A stretch of DNA of 64,000 nucleotides from Candidatus Methylopumilus universalis (lineage in GTDB: Bacteria > Pseudomonadota > Gammaproteobacteria > Burkholderiales > Methylophilaceae): the NCBI GenBank assembly GCA_945883335.1, contig CAMCXI010000004.1, positions 124,001 through 188,000 on the forward strand, read 5' to 3'. Shown one piece after another: positions 27,201 through 34,610 of this stretch. The position numbers and the translations under genes are program-made. A model generated the notes under the pieces. The model was not told where the DNA came from. It searched no databases and saw nothing but the letters and a program-made list of their open reading frames with translations. Numbering within the stretch: position 1 is the first letter of the stretch; each line of letters opens with the position of its first letter.

Positions 27201-29331
27201 CAACGCTGCCCCAGATATTGCTAACTTTTCTGAACTTGGCGGTGGGGATGTTAATGTAACTGCAGGTAATTCAGTAAAACAAGTATTGCTTCATACTGGT
27301 AATGGCGCAATCAACGCTAAGTCTGGTGCTGATATGAATGTTGCACTTTCTTTAATGAAGTCTAAAGTAGATTTAGTTTCGACAGGAAATCTTGTAATCA
27401 ATAGTGCTTCTAACCCAACTAATAACAACAGCCAAATTTCAGGCAATGATAATAAAGTTAATTTTTATACTTACACAGATGAAACAGCTATTAACGCGGT
27501 TTCATTGGTTGGTGATGTTTCTATTAAGGGCGACGGTAGGGTTTTTCCATCAAAACTATTCGTTGCCTCACCAGGTGGTGATGTCAATATTGAAAATGTC
27601 ATCTTGTACCCATCAGCAATAGGTAATGCAACTTTGTTGGCTGGCAATGATGTAGTGATTAAAAGTTTTATTATGTCTGAGGTTAATCCTGTTAGCTTGC
27701 CTGTTATTACTACAAAAAATCTAAAAACTGCAGTTAGCCCAGTCTTAAGTAATTATCAAGATGCATCAGGCCATACAGATGGACTTTTGCATATGCAAGA
27801 CGACGCGCCAGTTCGAGTTTATGCTGAGAACGATATTGTCTTTAAAGAGCAAAATCCGTTGGTTACGCCTAAACCTGTTGAAATTAAAGCTGGGCACGAT
27901 GTGGTTGACCCCAATGTCATAGCGCAAAACATAAAAGCGGCGGATATTTCGATTATTTCAGCGGGTAATGCTATTCGTTATAATGAACCACGACGTATTG
28001 GTGATAGAATTTTTGCAACAGAAGCTGGAGTTCAGATTGCAGGCCCTGGGAGGCTACATTTAATTGCCAGCGGTGACATTGATTTAGGAACATCTGATGG
28101 TGTGCGCTCAGTGGGTAATTTATACAATCCTTACTTGTCCGAGCAGGGTGCAGATATATTGACGCACGCAGGAGCGGCGGCAGTACCTGATTATAATGGC
28201 ATGCTTAGCGCTTATGTCGATACCACATCACAGTACTCAAGTATTTACTTACCGGAACTTACTAAGTTTATGCGTAAACTTACTGATGATGTTAGCTTAT
28301 CAAGCAGCCAAGCTTTAGCTGATTTTAAAGGGATGGATAGACAGTCTCAAACTGAGTTTATCAATCAGGTATTCTTTGCTGAGCTGCAAACAAGTGGGCG
28401 CGAGACGATTAAAGCAGGAAGTGAAGACTATTCACGTTCAGAGCGTGCCATATTACATATGTTCCCTAGCTTTACTACTAATCAAAATCTAGTATTTCAA
28501 GCAGGTTCACTGATGCAAGAGTTCGGCAATATAGCCAATGAGCAAGTTACGCACTCAGGATCTCTAAATCTGTTCTATAGTCAAATTAGAAGTGAGCGTG
28601 GTGGGCGCATTGAAATATTAGTCCCTGGAGGCGAAGTTAATGCTGGTTTAGCGGTCGCTGGGAATCTTCAAAAGCCAGATACTAATCTAGGTATTGTCTC
28701 ACTGCGTGGGGGAGAACTGTTAGCATTGGTAAGAAATGACTTCCAAGTGAATCAATCTCGCGTATTTACCTTAGGCGGAAGTAATTTAATGCTTTATTCG
28801 GCGCTGGCGGATATTGATGCAGGTAAAGGATCGAAGACTTCATCATCTACTCCGCCACCTGTAATACGGATCGTGGATGGAAAAGTAACTTATGACTACT
28901 CTGGGGCAGTTTCAGGCAGTGGTATTGCTGCATTAACTGCAACAGGTGGTAAGCCCGGCGATGTTGACTTATTTGCACCATATGGTGAAATTAATGCGGG
29001 CGAAGCAGGTATTCGATCGGAAGGAAATATTAATATTGGGGCGCGTGTTGTGATTGGCGCCGACAATATTAAAGCAGGTGGTGTAACTTCAGGCGTCCCT
29101 GCAGCAAGCACGGCCAATGTGAGCTTTAGCGCCCCAGTTTCTGCTGACGCATCTAGCAGCGCAAAACAGTCTGATAAAGCGACAGAGGCCGCCTCTAAAT
29201 CTGCAAATAGGACAGCAAATGCATTGCCATCTTTAATTACTGTTGAAGTTCTCGCTTTGGGCGAAGAAACAAGCACTGCAACCGATCCAGAAAAAGATCA
29301 AAAAACGAAGGTTAAAAAACTGCAAAACTAA
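18283..29331 (+). CDS. Giant filamentous haemagglutinin-type exoprotein (TpsA) with DUF3739
   Basis: A 3682-residue two-partner-secretion exoprotein. The N-terminus is an extended signal peptide (MNNVICRLVFNKSRGLWMAV, the ESPR form), followed by a hydrophobic core near 50-72. The TPS/haemagglutination-activity domain spans about 75-320 and includes LINQNGILFANGARVADVNG, close to the conserved NxNGI motif. A very long beta-helix region of repeated strands (VDVSG, DISGSI and similar) follows. The C-terminal domain (about 3400-3600), with DVDLFAPYGEINAGEAGIRS, is the DUF3739 type found in large FHA proteins. A TQ repeat lies near 1789-1798. There is no sorting tail, so it is probably held by its TpsB partner or released. 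Likely role: adhesion and biofilm. Confidence 0.93.
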   Translation: MNNVICRLVFNKSRGLWMAVYEHIRGEQSSKNDSAKSSTKDKKQTSDFIRACLIIILMGFGALGLIGAAFAELPVGTIPTGLNVVEGNITLHTPVINPEQINGQLLKIDQSSLKGILEGNNFNIGQDSAVKINHTYNGQGSATLIRINGPKTIIEGALSSPNGSIYLINQNGILFANGARVADVNGLVASALNLTNSDFLSNLGHLNAYFDGGRAAYVWGGDSAGFQEVLVQVEPDAHIKAALGSNVMLFAPKVINQGSIQSTEGQIVMAAGEKVYLSVAPDVNGGSAVGVYNYTKDSPYRGLAGVLVEVDSPDYNKKDLNGNDALDLNGKPVKLTGEVVNDTMGRILAQRGNVTMASFLVNQDGRVTATSSASQKGSIRLLARDTTDTASVGLASIEPSGNEPVVDFQTRLNQNITKNTIIAGSRTGKLNVGTNSITTVLAEDSAVLPKANEIFASQQVGEPVVKLGEVSYLESVMKSLNVKGSTLTDSQVFNAPTIEAVGRQVIIGDKAQIVAPGGFINISAQQLGQGFNVGNQNIPINTKDTESRLFIGNNTVIDAAGLKNVAVDMERNFVERLLTLTDLKNNPLNRDGFLYRKEVWFDIRDTPDSYVADLAGFVKEVPRSLGEKLATAGDIKLGSEGDLIQSGSSILDVSGGALKFNAGLNKESWVVAQNGKVYALGDAPADTLFTQFLGGTNTRNLFEAGYSEGKAAGTAMIDAYDMALDGQIYGGVNYGVYQRESKNMGGKLEINVMTPAGSIGHDVYVANTTPLNANFSATDALPESRTNRVEVDANMLSRSGFEDVSVNTTANVKVNASIRMMDGANLSLSGSDIEVNQNFVARGGSISLKSAVNDLSELLDETNVKVADGVILDVSGNWVNDRLSVANGRVIINGGKVLISSGDEVRLGSGSLVDVSGGGWLQGTNKLINGDAGSINIASQSEQGGQDNPYTYIAPNLKGELRGFALGTGGELSITSPFVTIGNTGFRDEREFLATPEFFQSSGFASFHLTGRDGLLVKSNTNVNVIAKNYVLDSGYQNEKTGGHVNDFASPTVLPDYLRTSTSLALSTLATDNALPADAFLASGVARGSIVVETKASLKVDANGLRTNSIGEKVSPTIALSAWDNQIVIDGTLQAPAGDISLTMNGDVTLESDPGYNAAQAIWLGVNAKLLAVGYTRNTPTGSILRAGDVYGGGNIALDAKKGYVVAKKGSMIDVSGSSAIFDVRNNQGFTPTNVSSNGGDVSINAREGILLDSSFKATSPGGLGGSLEVRLTRGSSHNIGFASSPYPGSAENSITGNPGNRPNQQWYVDLSQSGTFIPEYLAVGFSVESEAAGLAKISADKLMSGGFSDVALKSEYGVRFNGDVDLAVSRSLTLNAKVVEANDGSNVKLTAPNVVIGNDIETKPLRPNNEYQAATPLAGSANLIVKSDLLNLNGQFALSKFDMSTLVTVGEIRMTGVSDPNVSTGGMNQPPIGLLVTAGNLNFSARQIYPTSLSDFTVTANGAQSSVSFNKINPNNAFDHVLSAGGKLTVNAKTIDQNGVLLAPFGVITLNALDTLNLNSGSVTSVSANDTLIPFGYMDRDGKDYLYDFGPNSQQFFTPPERSIKLNASNLNQKENSTVDISGDGDLFAYEWVPGIGGSSDVLAANAKQSAFAISATNTWAIMPVNNQTFASFDTQYWQGSDIKAGDAVYISGVAGLSAGYYTLLPARYALLPGAMLVSSVSGHQDIPSGMSLKLANGSSLVSGHLAAYTDKGYTQTSRTAGFVLRPGADAYKLAQYNTTEASTYFKTQTQTQTQTQAQQPADAGHLSIAATNHLVLKGILNALPGRGGLGAEVDVAAPKLLVVGAGEQTGQFIIDDVTYLAIDELTLGTFKAASLLLGGTRSNGMLEVIASDVRMSENANLAGPEVILAATNNVVLDEGAHIIGSGVGAASKNITIGVIADTNGNGSVDGDGALVRVSGGKAAQVTRLNTDSNRGELILQSGAILEGDGAVFLDASKNISIAGDIKFSDGAALGFSSNQVSLGSPDNSEAVTNGLWLKKAQLDKFVDAGSLFLQSKSTVDLYGDASFGNSKFNLTLESAGIAGYQNTDKTATITARSITLANNENVKFPLASALASNPALGSGDLLLKAETIHNGNNTVRLAGFNKVDISASKELVVLGNVARDSNDVSQNKLAADKNLIISAPRITAVNKADYIIEAGADTDASIGGLLKVQGTIGKQPEFSASVSQGTKLKLSGHKVLLAGATTQADNTIDRHGALIDMQGGQIGMEATGLNATDDNITLESGARILAQGSSYEQNDQKVVLPAGQVSLTSKFGNVDVQLGALVDLTAVSNSDAGKLIVSAVNGEAKLIGEIKAATVGAKGKNGVAIVDAKVIDISRTIAALNTFSGAQSYRVREGDIAIAAADKITAQVVKVMAESGAINVSGIVDASGDKGGSIELYAKNDVTLNAGSELLAKGTADTTSMAGSLGNGGAVILSSDTGIVSAVKPDANGLGGALIDVSGDQVGLVKGEGGEVIFRAQQTITDNTTFNAVNTAGNATILTANITGFTLTSGAVVAFKPNVNGNQSTKLNVNSLGAKSIFKNGGASLASSDLKLGKIYIAVYDGKDFQLVTSVNQANGSDAVGTGVKVDAGSSGTVTGANRVLVEAVKLYDKPGNFTVDTNNQKLFAADANAFASLSSSIAGGFVPTRDGKSTVITPGIEVRSSGDITISSDWNLGNSVTNNSTAAKSILGGGVLTLRANNNLLINGNIDYEDFSIGSTYASLKQKPNSWSYRLIGGSDTSSVNLEAVLGDASVDKNNIIVADGKFIRTGRGFIHAVAGNNIQLGDSDGNGAAIYTEGLHDDSKYMPVGFNYSTVGVTGSFFNPNKELYADGAGDVILNAGRNISGSTTINEVNSWLYHAVLVENMKDGENLAYTKDPNNPQVRWWSIYNNFKNGVASMGGGDVKITVGGDISDMQIVTATNGRMGGDVNAAPDIANFSELGGGDVNVTAGNSVKQVLLHTGNGAINAKSGADMNVALSLMKSKVDLVSTGNLVINSASNPTNNNSQISGNDNKVNFYTYTDETAINAVSLVGDVSIKGDGRVFPSKLFVASPGGDVNIENVILYPSAIGNATLLAGNDVVIKSFIMSEVNPVSLPVITTKNLKTAVSPVLSNYQDASGHTDGLLHMQDDAPVRVYAENDIVFKEQNPLVTPKPVEIKAGHDVVDPNVIAQNIKAADISIISAGNAIRYNEPRRIGDRIFATEAGVQIAGPGRLHLIASGDIDLGTSDGVRSVGNLYNPYLSEQGADILTHAGAAAVPDYNGMLSAYVDTTSQYSSIYLPELTKFMRKLTDDVSLSSSQALADFKGMDRQSQTEFINQVFFAELQTSGRETIKAGSEDYSRSERAILHMFPSFTTNQNLVFQAGSLMQEFGNIANEQVTHSGSLNLFYSQIRSERGGRIEILVPGGEVNAGLAVAGNLQKPDTNLGIVSLRGGELLALVRNDFQVNQSRVFTLGGSNLMLYSALADIDAGKGSKTSSSTPPPVIRIVDGKVTYDYSGAVSGSGIAALTATGGKPGDVDLFAPYGEINAGEAGIRSEGNINIGARVVIGADNIKAGGVTSGVPAASTANVSFSAPVSADASSSAKQSDKATEAASKSANRTANALPSLITVEVLALGEETSTATDPEKDQKTKVKKLQN
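23647..23676 (+). repeat. Hexanucleotide tandem repeat inside the haemagglutinin gene
   Basis: Five perfect copies of ACACAG encode alternating Thr-Gln residues. Because the unit is a multiple of three, gain or loss of copies would change protein length without a frameshift. Confidence 0.95.
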
Positions 29332-29446
29332 TCCATAGTTTTAACCTTAGTGTCACAATTAAAAAGTAAAATAAATAAATTTATCGAAAATGCCGAGTTA
29401 TTTTTGTCTCGGCACTTTTATGCTGAGGATCTTAAGTTACAGAACG

Positions 29447-31192
29447 ATGCAATTCCTTCATCACAAAATATGCTTACCGCTATCTCTAATGCTGTGCTTA
29501 ACAACGCCTTCAAAGGCTGCGGAGGTGAGTGGCTTTTTGTCCGACTCAGGCGCCCCCTATGAACGTAATGATCCGCGAATCAATTCGGCTTTAGATGAGG
29601 AGGAGCAGCTTAGTCAAATCCAAGTTAGGGAAGCGCAAGCAAAATTAGCTGCGTCCGATGCAAAGCTAGATACCAAAGCTGAGGCGCAGGATACCAACTT
29701 CTTTGATATTCTTGAGTTTCAGGTCGAGGGCAATACTAAACTTAGCAAGATGCAGGTAGAGGCCGCCGTATATCCTCAGATGGGTGAGAAGAAAACCATC
29801 GCTGATGTAGAAAAGGCGCGCGAGGCCTTAGAGAAAGCTTATCATCACATCGGTTTTCTGACAGTACTGGTTGATATTCCAGAACAGGATGTTGGTAAAA
29901 AAATTGTGCGACTCAATGTAACTGAGGGCAAAGTTGGTACTTTGCGTGTGAGGGATTCCAAGTACTTTACATTAGGGCGTATCAAAGCATTATCACCATC
30001 TGTCGCAGAGGGTGAGGTACCGCACTTTCCAACCGTACAAAAAGACATTGCGCGCCTTAATCGTACCGCGGATAAGCAGGTAACGCCAGTAATGAGGGCA
30101 GGTAAAAAGTTCGGCACCGTGGATGTCGATCTGAAGGTGGAAGATAAGTTGCCTGTGCATGCGAGCATGGAATTAAATAATCGTTATAACCAAGATACCT
30201 CACCCTTGCGTTTAAGTGGGATGATTCGCTACGACAACTTGTGGCAACGTGAGCACGGCCTATCGCTTAACTTCTTAACCTCGCCACAAGATACCAGTGA
30301 GGTGCAAGTTTTGTCAGCCAACTACCTGATGCGATTTGACGACAGTGATCTTCTGCTCGCGATATATGGTGTGAAATCCAACAGTAGCGTATCGACGGTA
30401 GGCGGTATTAATATTTTAGGTAAGGGTACGATTGCAGGTGCGCGTTTGATTAAACCATTGCCAAGTTTAGACAATTTCTACCACTCAATTTCGTTTGGTC
30501 TAGACTACAAGGACTTTGAGCAAACGGTCCAGTTTGGCAAAACTTATGACACGCCGGTAACCTATATGCCGATTTCAGCAGTTTATTCAGGTACCTGGCA
30601 AGACACCTCAGGCATTACGCAATTGGGCACTGGTATAACGTTTGGCATGCGTGGTTTAGTGGCTGAGGAAGCAGAGTTTAAAGCTAAGCGCTCGAATACA
30701 GATACTGGCACTTACGCTAAGTCAGACTTTTTCATTTTTAAAGCCGATCTAAGTCGAACGCAATCATTGCCTTGGGGCTTGCAAGCATTCGCTAAAGTGG
30801 ACGGCCAGTTTTCTGGGGATATGTTAATTGCTAATGAACAATATCTCGCCGGCGGGCTTGATACCGTGAGAGGTTATTTGGAAGCCCAAGCCGCTGGAGA
30901 CAAAGCACTACGTTCTTCGCTGGAGCTAAGAACGCCTTCTTTGTTTAAGAGCATTACTTGGATACAAGATTTTAAGTTGTCAGGTTTTTATGATGTCGCA
31001 CAATTGTTTACTATTGACCCCTCTGAGGGACAAGCTGAAAAGACACTTTTGTCTGGTACAGGAGTTGGCCTTCGTATGAAAGCATGGAAGCGATTTAATG
31101 TGAATTTGGATGTGGCTACGCCGCTTAAAAATTATGGCGTCACTAGGCAGGGTGATATTACAGGCCACATGCGTGTTTGGTATGAGTTTTAG
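29447..31192 (+). CDS. TpsB outer-membrane transporter, FhaC/ShlB/HecB family
   Basis: About 581 residues, the normal TpsB length. It has a signal peptide (ending TTPSKA) and a charged linker, then POTRA-like domains beginning FFDILEFQVEGNTKLSKMQV (about residues 80-230). The beta-barrel carries the conserved L6 tip motif LAGGLDTVRGYLE. It ends in an aromatic residue (WYEF), typical of outer-membrane barrels. It should export the adjacent giant exoprotein. The ATG at 29447 puts the signal peptide at the N-terminus; the frame extends to an ATG at 29390, but that would add a poor leader. It lies 115 bases after the exoprotein gene, so the two probably share a transcript. Confidence 0.92.
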   Translation: MQFLHHKICLPLSLMLCLTTPSKAAEVSGFLSDSGAPYERNDPRINSALDEEEQLSQIQVREAQAKLAASDAKLDTKAEAQDTNFFDILEFQVEGNTKLSKMQVEAAVYPQMGEKKTIADVEKAREALEKAYHHIGFLTVLVDIPEQDVGKKIVRLNVTEGKVGTLRVRDSKYFTLGRIKALSPSVAEGEVPHFPTVQKDIARLNRTADKQVTPVMRAGKKFGTVDVDLKVEDKLPVHASMELNNRYNQDTSPLRLSGMIRYDNLWQREHGLSLNFLTSPQDTSEVQVLSANYLMRFDDSDLLLAIYGVKSNSSVSTVGGINILGKGTIAGARLIKPLPSLDNFYHSISFGLDYKDFEQTVQFGKTYDTPVTYMPISAVYSGTWQDTSGITQLGTGITFGMRGLVAEEAEFKAKRSNTDTGTYAKSDFFIFKADLSRTQSLPWGLQAFAKVDGQFSGDMLIANEQYLAGGLDTVRGYLEAQAAGDKALRSSLELRTPSLFKSITWIQDFKLSGFYDVAQLFTIDPSEGQAEKTLLSGTGVGLRMKAWKRFNVNLDVATPLKNYGVTRQGDITGHMRVWYEF

Positions 31193-31260
31193 CATTTTTA
31201 AGTATGAGATTTTTGAGTGATGGCTTATTAATTCTGTTGTTTATTCAGAGGAAATTTAGT

Positions 31261-32931
31261 ATGAAGAAGTTGTTGTTAGCTTTAAGTTTGCTCGCAGTAA
31301 TGGTGCCTATATCGAGTAATGCTGGTTGGAACAGTGATTGGGCAAATCAAAAAAAGATTAGCATTAATGCGGTAGGTGTCAGCCCTGCTCAAGCCCAGTT
31401 TCCTGTAGTGGTGCGCTTGCACTCAGGCAACTTTGACTTTAGCGCAGCGAATGTGGATGGGTCTGATCTAAGGTTTATCGCGGCAGATGACAAAACGGAG
31501 CTGAAGTTTCACATTGAAAAATATGACTCCGTGAATGAGTTGGCGGTGATTTGGGTGCAGTTGCCAAAAGTGGATGCGGCAGAGAAAGACTCGCACTTCT
31601 GGGTGTATTCAGGTAATGAAAAAGCCACCGCAAGCGCCGATGCAAAATTAACTTGGGATGCAACAACCGTTGCCGCTTTTCACTTTTCAGAAAAAGCACT
31701 CTTACAAGATAGCTCAGCGAGCGCGTTAGTAGTGGCAGGTGACGTTACCATTCAAAAATCAGCATTATTGGGTGAGGCGGCAGTATTTAACGGCAAACCT
31801 TTAACTATTGCGGCTATTCCAGCGCTGAAAGGCGCAGCGGCTTACACATGGTCAGCTTGGATTAAGCCTGCCAACATTACGCAAGTAGCAACACTAGTGA
31901 GCTTAGGTGATGCCATAAGCCTAAAAACAGATGGTCAACAATTAAGCTTAAATGCTGGCGCAGCTAAGGTGACTCGCGGTGAGATTAAAGCGGCGGCTTG
32001 GCAACATGTGGCGCTTACTGTGGATGGCGCTAAAGCTAATCTTTATATCAACGGCATCTCAGTGGCGACAGGCGATGTGCCAGTAGTTGATGCCTCTGTC
32101 AACATTAAAGTGGGTGATGGTTATGTGGGCGAAATCGATGAAATGCAACTCGCCAATGTGGCGCGTCCAGCTGAATGGTTAAAGCTAAGCGCCAGTGCCC
32201 AAGGCATGGATAGCCAACTCTTAAAAATTGAAGCGGGGGAAGATGAAGAGGGTGGTGATGGTGAGCCAAACTATATCGCGATTTTGATTAGCAGCTTAAC
32301 CATCGATGCGAAAGTCGTGATTGGTATTTTAGCGGTGATGTTCGGGATCAGTACCTGGGTGATGGTTAAAAAAGCCAAATTGGTTTCTGTGACAGATAAA
32401 GACAATGCCCTATTCCTAGAACGCTTTCAAAATGCTGGCAATGATTTGCTCTCATTAGACAAGGGCGCTAACTATGAAAACTCAACGCTCTACAGACTTT
32501 ATACCGCTGGTTTGCGCGAGATTCGTAAGCGTGAGCAAGCCGGTGAAAAGTTGGCGCTAAGTGGCGCTGCGATGGACGCGATTAAAGCGGCGATTGATGC
32601 GGACTTAGTGCGCGAAACTCAAAAACAAAATGCGGGCATGGTGCTTCTCACCATCGCGATTTCAGGGGGTCCTTTCTTGGGTCTGCTTGGTACCGTGGTG
32701 GGCGTGATGATCACCTTTGCGGCGATTGCAGCAGCGGGTGATGTGAACGTGAACGCGATTGCGCCAGGTATTGCGGCTGCGTTATTAGCAACGGTAGCGG
32801 GCTTAGCGGTGGCGATTCCAGCGCTGTTTGGCTATAACTATTTAGCCAGCCGCATTAAAAACATTACCATCGCCATGCAGATTTTTGTGGATGAGTTTGT
32901 GACGCGCGCTGCAGAGCTATATGGCAAGTAA
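31261..32931 (+). CDS. ExbB/TolQ-type proton channel fused to periplasmic DUF2341 and LamG-like domains
   Basis: A 556-residue fusion. A signal peptide (1-21) leads into a DUF2341-like domain (about 22-130; WANQKKISINAVGVSPAQAQ, then HFWVYSG). A concanavalin-A/LamG-like domain (about 140-320) has TWSAWIKPANI and WQHVALTVDGAKANLYING. A membrane span near 337-362 leads to a MotA/TolQ/ExbB domain with LTIAISGGPFLGLLGTVVGV and AAALLATVAGLAVAIPA near 455-520. It should form a proton channel with the two ExbD proteins next to it. The large extracytoplasmic lectin-like region is unusual for ExbB and suggests sensing of carbohydrate or of the adhesin. The ATG at 31261 follows AGAGGAAA; a longer frame from 31204 lacks support. 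Confidence 0.9.
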   Translation: MKKLLLALSLLAVMVPISSNAGWNSDWANQKKISINAVGVSPAQAQFPVVVRLHSGNFDFSAANVDGSDLRFIAADDKTELKFHIEKYDSVNELAVIWVQLPKVDAAEKDSHFWVYSGNEKATASADAKLTWDATTVAAFHFSEKALLQDSSASALVVAGDVTIQKSALLGEAAVFNGKPLTIAAIPALKGAAAYTWSAWIKPANITQVATLVSLGDAISLKTDGQQLSLNAGAAKVTRGEIKAAAWQHVALTVDGAKANLYINGISVATGDVPVVDASVNIKVGDGYVGEIDEMQLANVARPAEWLKLSASAQGMDSQLLKIEAGEDEEGGDGEPNYIAILISSLTIDAKVVIGILAVMFGISTWVMVKKAKLVSVTDKDNALFLERFQNAGNDLLSLDKGANYENSTLYRLYTAGLREIRKREQAGEKLALSGAAMDAIKAAIDADLVRETQKQNAGMVLLTIAISGGPFLGLLGTVVGVMITFAAIAAAGDVNVNAIAPGIAAALLATVAGLAVAIPALFGYNYLASRIKNITIAMQIFVDEFVTRAAELYGK

Positions 32932-33006
32932 TAATGGCTGATTTTTCAACAAGTATTTTAGTGCGCATGTTCGTTAAGATGGCATCGCAATTCGGGGACA
33001 GACAAT

Positions 33007-33417
33007 ATGTCTGAAGGCGTCAAGGAAGAGAATCAGCTTTACGACGAGATTAACATTACCCCGATGTTGGACTTGGCCTACGTGCTACTCGTTATTTTCA
33101 TCATCATGACGACAGCCTCGGTACAGGGTGTGAAGGTGGAAACCCCAGTCACTCAGGCAACCGCGCCTTTAGCTAAACCAAAGATGCGGGCCATTACCAT
33201 TACTAGCGATGGTTCGGTGTATTTGGATGCCTATCCAGTGGATATGGCCACCTTAGAGCAGCGCTTGGCGGAATATAAGAGCGGAAACCCGAGCTTGCCC
33301 GTGGTGCTTAAAGCCGATGCGATCGCGCACTTTGATAAGGTGTCTGAAGTGTTGGGTATTTGTAAAAAGTTAGATATTACTGAAGTCGGTTTAGTCACTA
33401 AAAAGCAGGCCGGATAA
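33007..33417 (+). CDS. exbD: ExbD/TolR-like protein 1
   Basis: 136 residues with a short cytoplasmic N-terminus, one membrane span (about 16-38) and a periplasmic domain. The conserved Asp of ExbD/TolR, needed for proton movement, sits in INITPMLDLAYVLLVIFI. The C-terminal domain shows the family VVLKADAIAHFDKVSEVL pattern. It partners the ExbB-fusion channel encoded 75 bases upstream. In the gap, a small frame at 32934-33014 ends inside this gene's start and could couple translation; no evidence beyond position. The next gene begins four bases after its stop. Confidence 0.93.
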   Translation: MSEGVKEENQLYDEINITPMLDLAYVLLVIFIIMTTASVQGVKVETPVTQATAPLAKPKMRAITITSDGSVYLDAYPVDMATLEQRLAEYKSGNPSLPVVLKADAIAHFDKVSEVLGICKKLDITEVGLVTKKQAG

Positions 33418-33421
33418 GCAG

Positions 33422-33826
33422 ATGCAAGTACAAAACGACGCGCAACCCTACGACACCATTAATATCACGCCGATGCTAGATTTGGCTTATGTGTTATTGG
33501 TGATCTTTATTTTGATGACCACCGCTGGCGTGCAGGGTCTTACCATGAACTTGCCTAAGCCATCTAATAAGCCCAGCACAGAAAAACACGATGTCAAAAT
33601 TGTGCAGGTGCAGCAAGGCGGCGGCGTGTTAATTAATGGGATTGGTGTAAGCATGGCTGAGCTTGAATCGCAGCTTAATGCAGCCAAAGCTAAAGATGAC
33701 AAATTTAACGTGATGATCCGAGGTGATGCGGATGCGCCTTATGCTGGCGTGATTAGCGTGATTGATTTAGTGAATCGTCTAGAGATTAGCAATGTTGGTT
33801 TAGTGACCGGCAAGATAGGCACCTAA
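33422..33826 (+). CDS. exbD: ExbD/TolR-like protein 2
   Basis: 134 residues, clearly paralogous to the previous gene: TINITPMLDLAYVLLVIFIL with the conserved Asp, a single membrane span, and a periplasmic domain ending ISVIDLVNRLEISNVGLVTG. Two non-identical ExbD proteins beside one ExbB suggest a mixed dimer in the channel, as seen in some ExbB-ExbD-ExbD operons. Its stop overlaps the next start by one base (TAATG), indicating coupled translation. Confidence 0.93.
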   Translation: MQVQNDAQPYDTINITPMLDLAYVLLVIFILMTTAGVQGLTMNLPKPSNKPSTEKHDVKIVQVQQGGGVLINGIGVSMAELESQLNAAKAKDDKFNVMIRGDADAPYAGVISVIDLVNRLEISNVGLVTGKIGT

Positions 33827-34509
33827 TGCAAGCACAAGCAAGCTCATCTAGCGGATCTGTTTGGTTAAAGCGTGTGGCTTTAATCTTGGTGGCAGTATTG
33901 GTATTAGCCGGTTTGTTCTATTTGGGCAAGGCATTAATGTCTGGTGGCAGCACGCATAAAAAAGCAGTGACCACCGTGAAATTATTGCCCGATACACCGC
34001 CACCACCACCTCCGCCACCACCAAAAGAGCCTCCGAAAGAGCAGCCAAAGGAAATGAAAGAGGTGAAAGAGATTCAGCAGCCTAAGCCAGATCCATCACC
34101 GCCAGCGGAAGTTTTAAAAATGGAAGGTGCCGCGGGCGATGGCCCAAGTCCATTTGCGGCAGGTGCGGTAAATAGTGAATATAAGGGCGGCGATGTGGGC
34201 ACCAAGATTGGTGGCGGCCCAAGTAAGTATCAGTTTGCTTACTACACCGGCATGATCAAAAGCCATATTGAACAGGCCTTAGCTAAAGATAAAACGCTGG
34301 CAAGTGGGGCTTATAAGGTGGTGGTTAAGGTGTGGGTGGCAGGCAATGGGCGCATACAGCGTTTTGAAATCGCAGGCTCAAGTGGTGACCCGGTGATTGA
34401 TGCCTTGATTAAAAAAGTGGTGGATGAAATGCCAGCATTGGCCGAATCTCCACCATCCGATATGCCGCAACCCGTAAAACTAAGAGTTACAGCGCGCTCT
34501 GTTGGTTAA
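33826..34509 (+). CDS. tonB: TonB-like energy transducer
   Basis: 227 residues with TonB layout: a short cytoplasmic N-terminus, one membrane span (about 14-36), and a proline/lysine/glutamate-rich periplasmic spacer (about 55-90, nine Pro in a row then KEPPKEQPKE). The C-terminal domain (about 140-227) has the TonB/TolA phrases YYTGMIKSHIEQAL and YKVVVKVWVAGNGRIQRFEI. It should carry proton-driven force from the ExbB/ExbD complex to an outer-membrane partner. No TonB-dependent receptor is encoded nearby; the only outer-membrane candidates are the porin next door and the TpsB. Confidence 0.88.
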   Translation: MQAQASSSSGSVWLKRVALILVAVLVLAGLFYLGKALMSGGSTHKKAVTTVKLLPDTPPPPPPPPPKEPPKEQPKEMKEVKEIQQPKPDPSPPAEVLKMEGAAGDGPSPFAAGAVNSEYKGGDVGTKIGGGPSKYQFAYYTGMIKSHIEQALAKDKTLASGAYKVVVKVWVAGNGRIQRFEIAGSSGDPVIDALIKKVVDEMPALAESPPSDMPQPVKLRVTARSVG

Positions 34510-34610
34510 GCGCAAGCAACTGGTAAATGATTACATTGCTAGTGATGATACATAAACAATTAACGATTAAATTACTTAAAAACTTGATGGAACCTCACAG
34601 GATGCAAGCA

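Noticed and set aside
20790-29276. Long minus-strand frames inside the haemagglutinin gene
   Set aside because: They are shadows of the repetitive beta-helix coding; low-complexity Ser/Leu/Pro translations without domains.
29350-29562. 70-residue frame between the exoprotein and TpsB
   Set aside because: It overlaps the TpsB signal peptide in another phase and has no ribosome-binding site; TpsB coding is clear.
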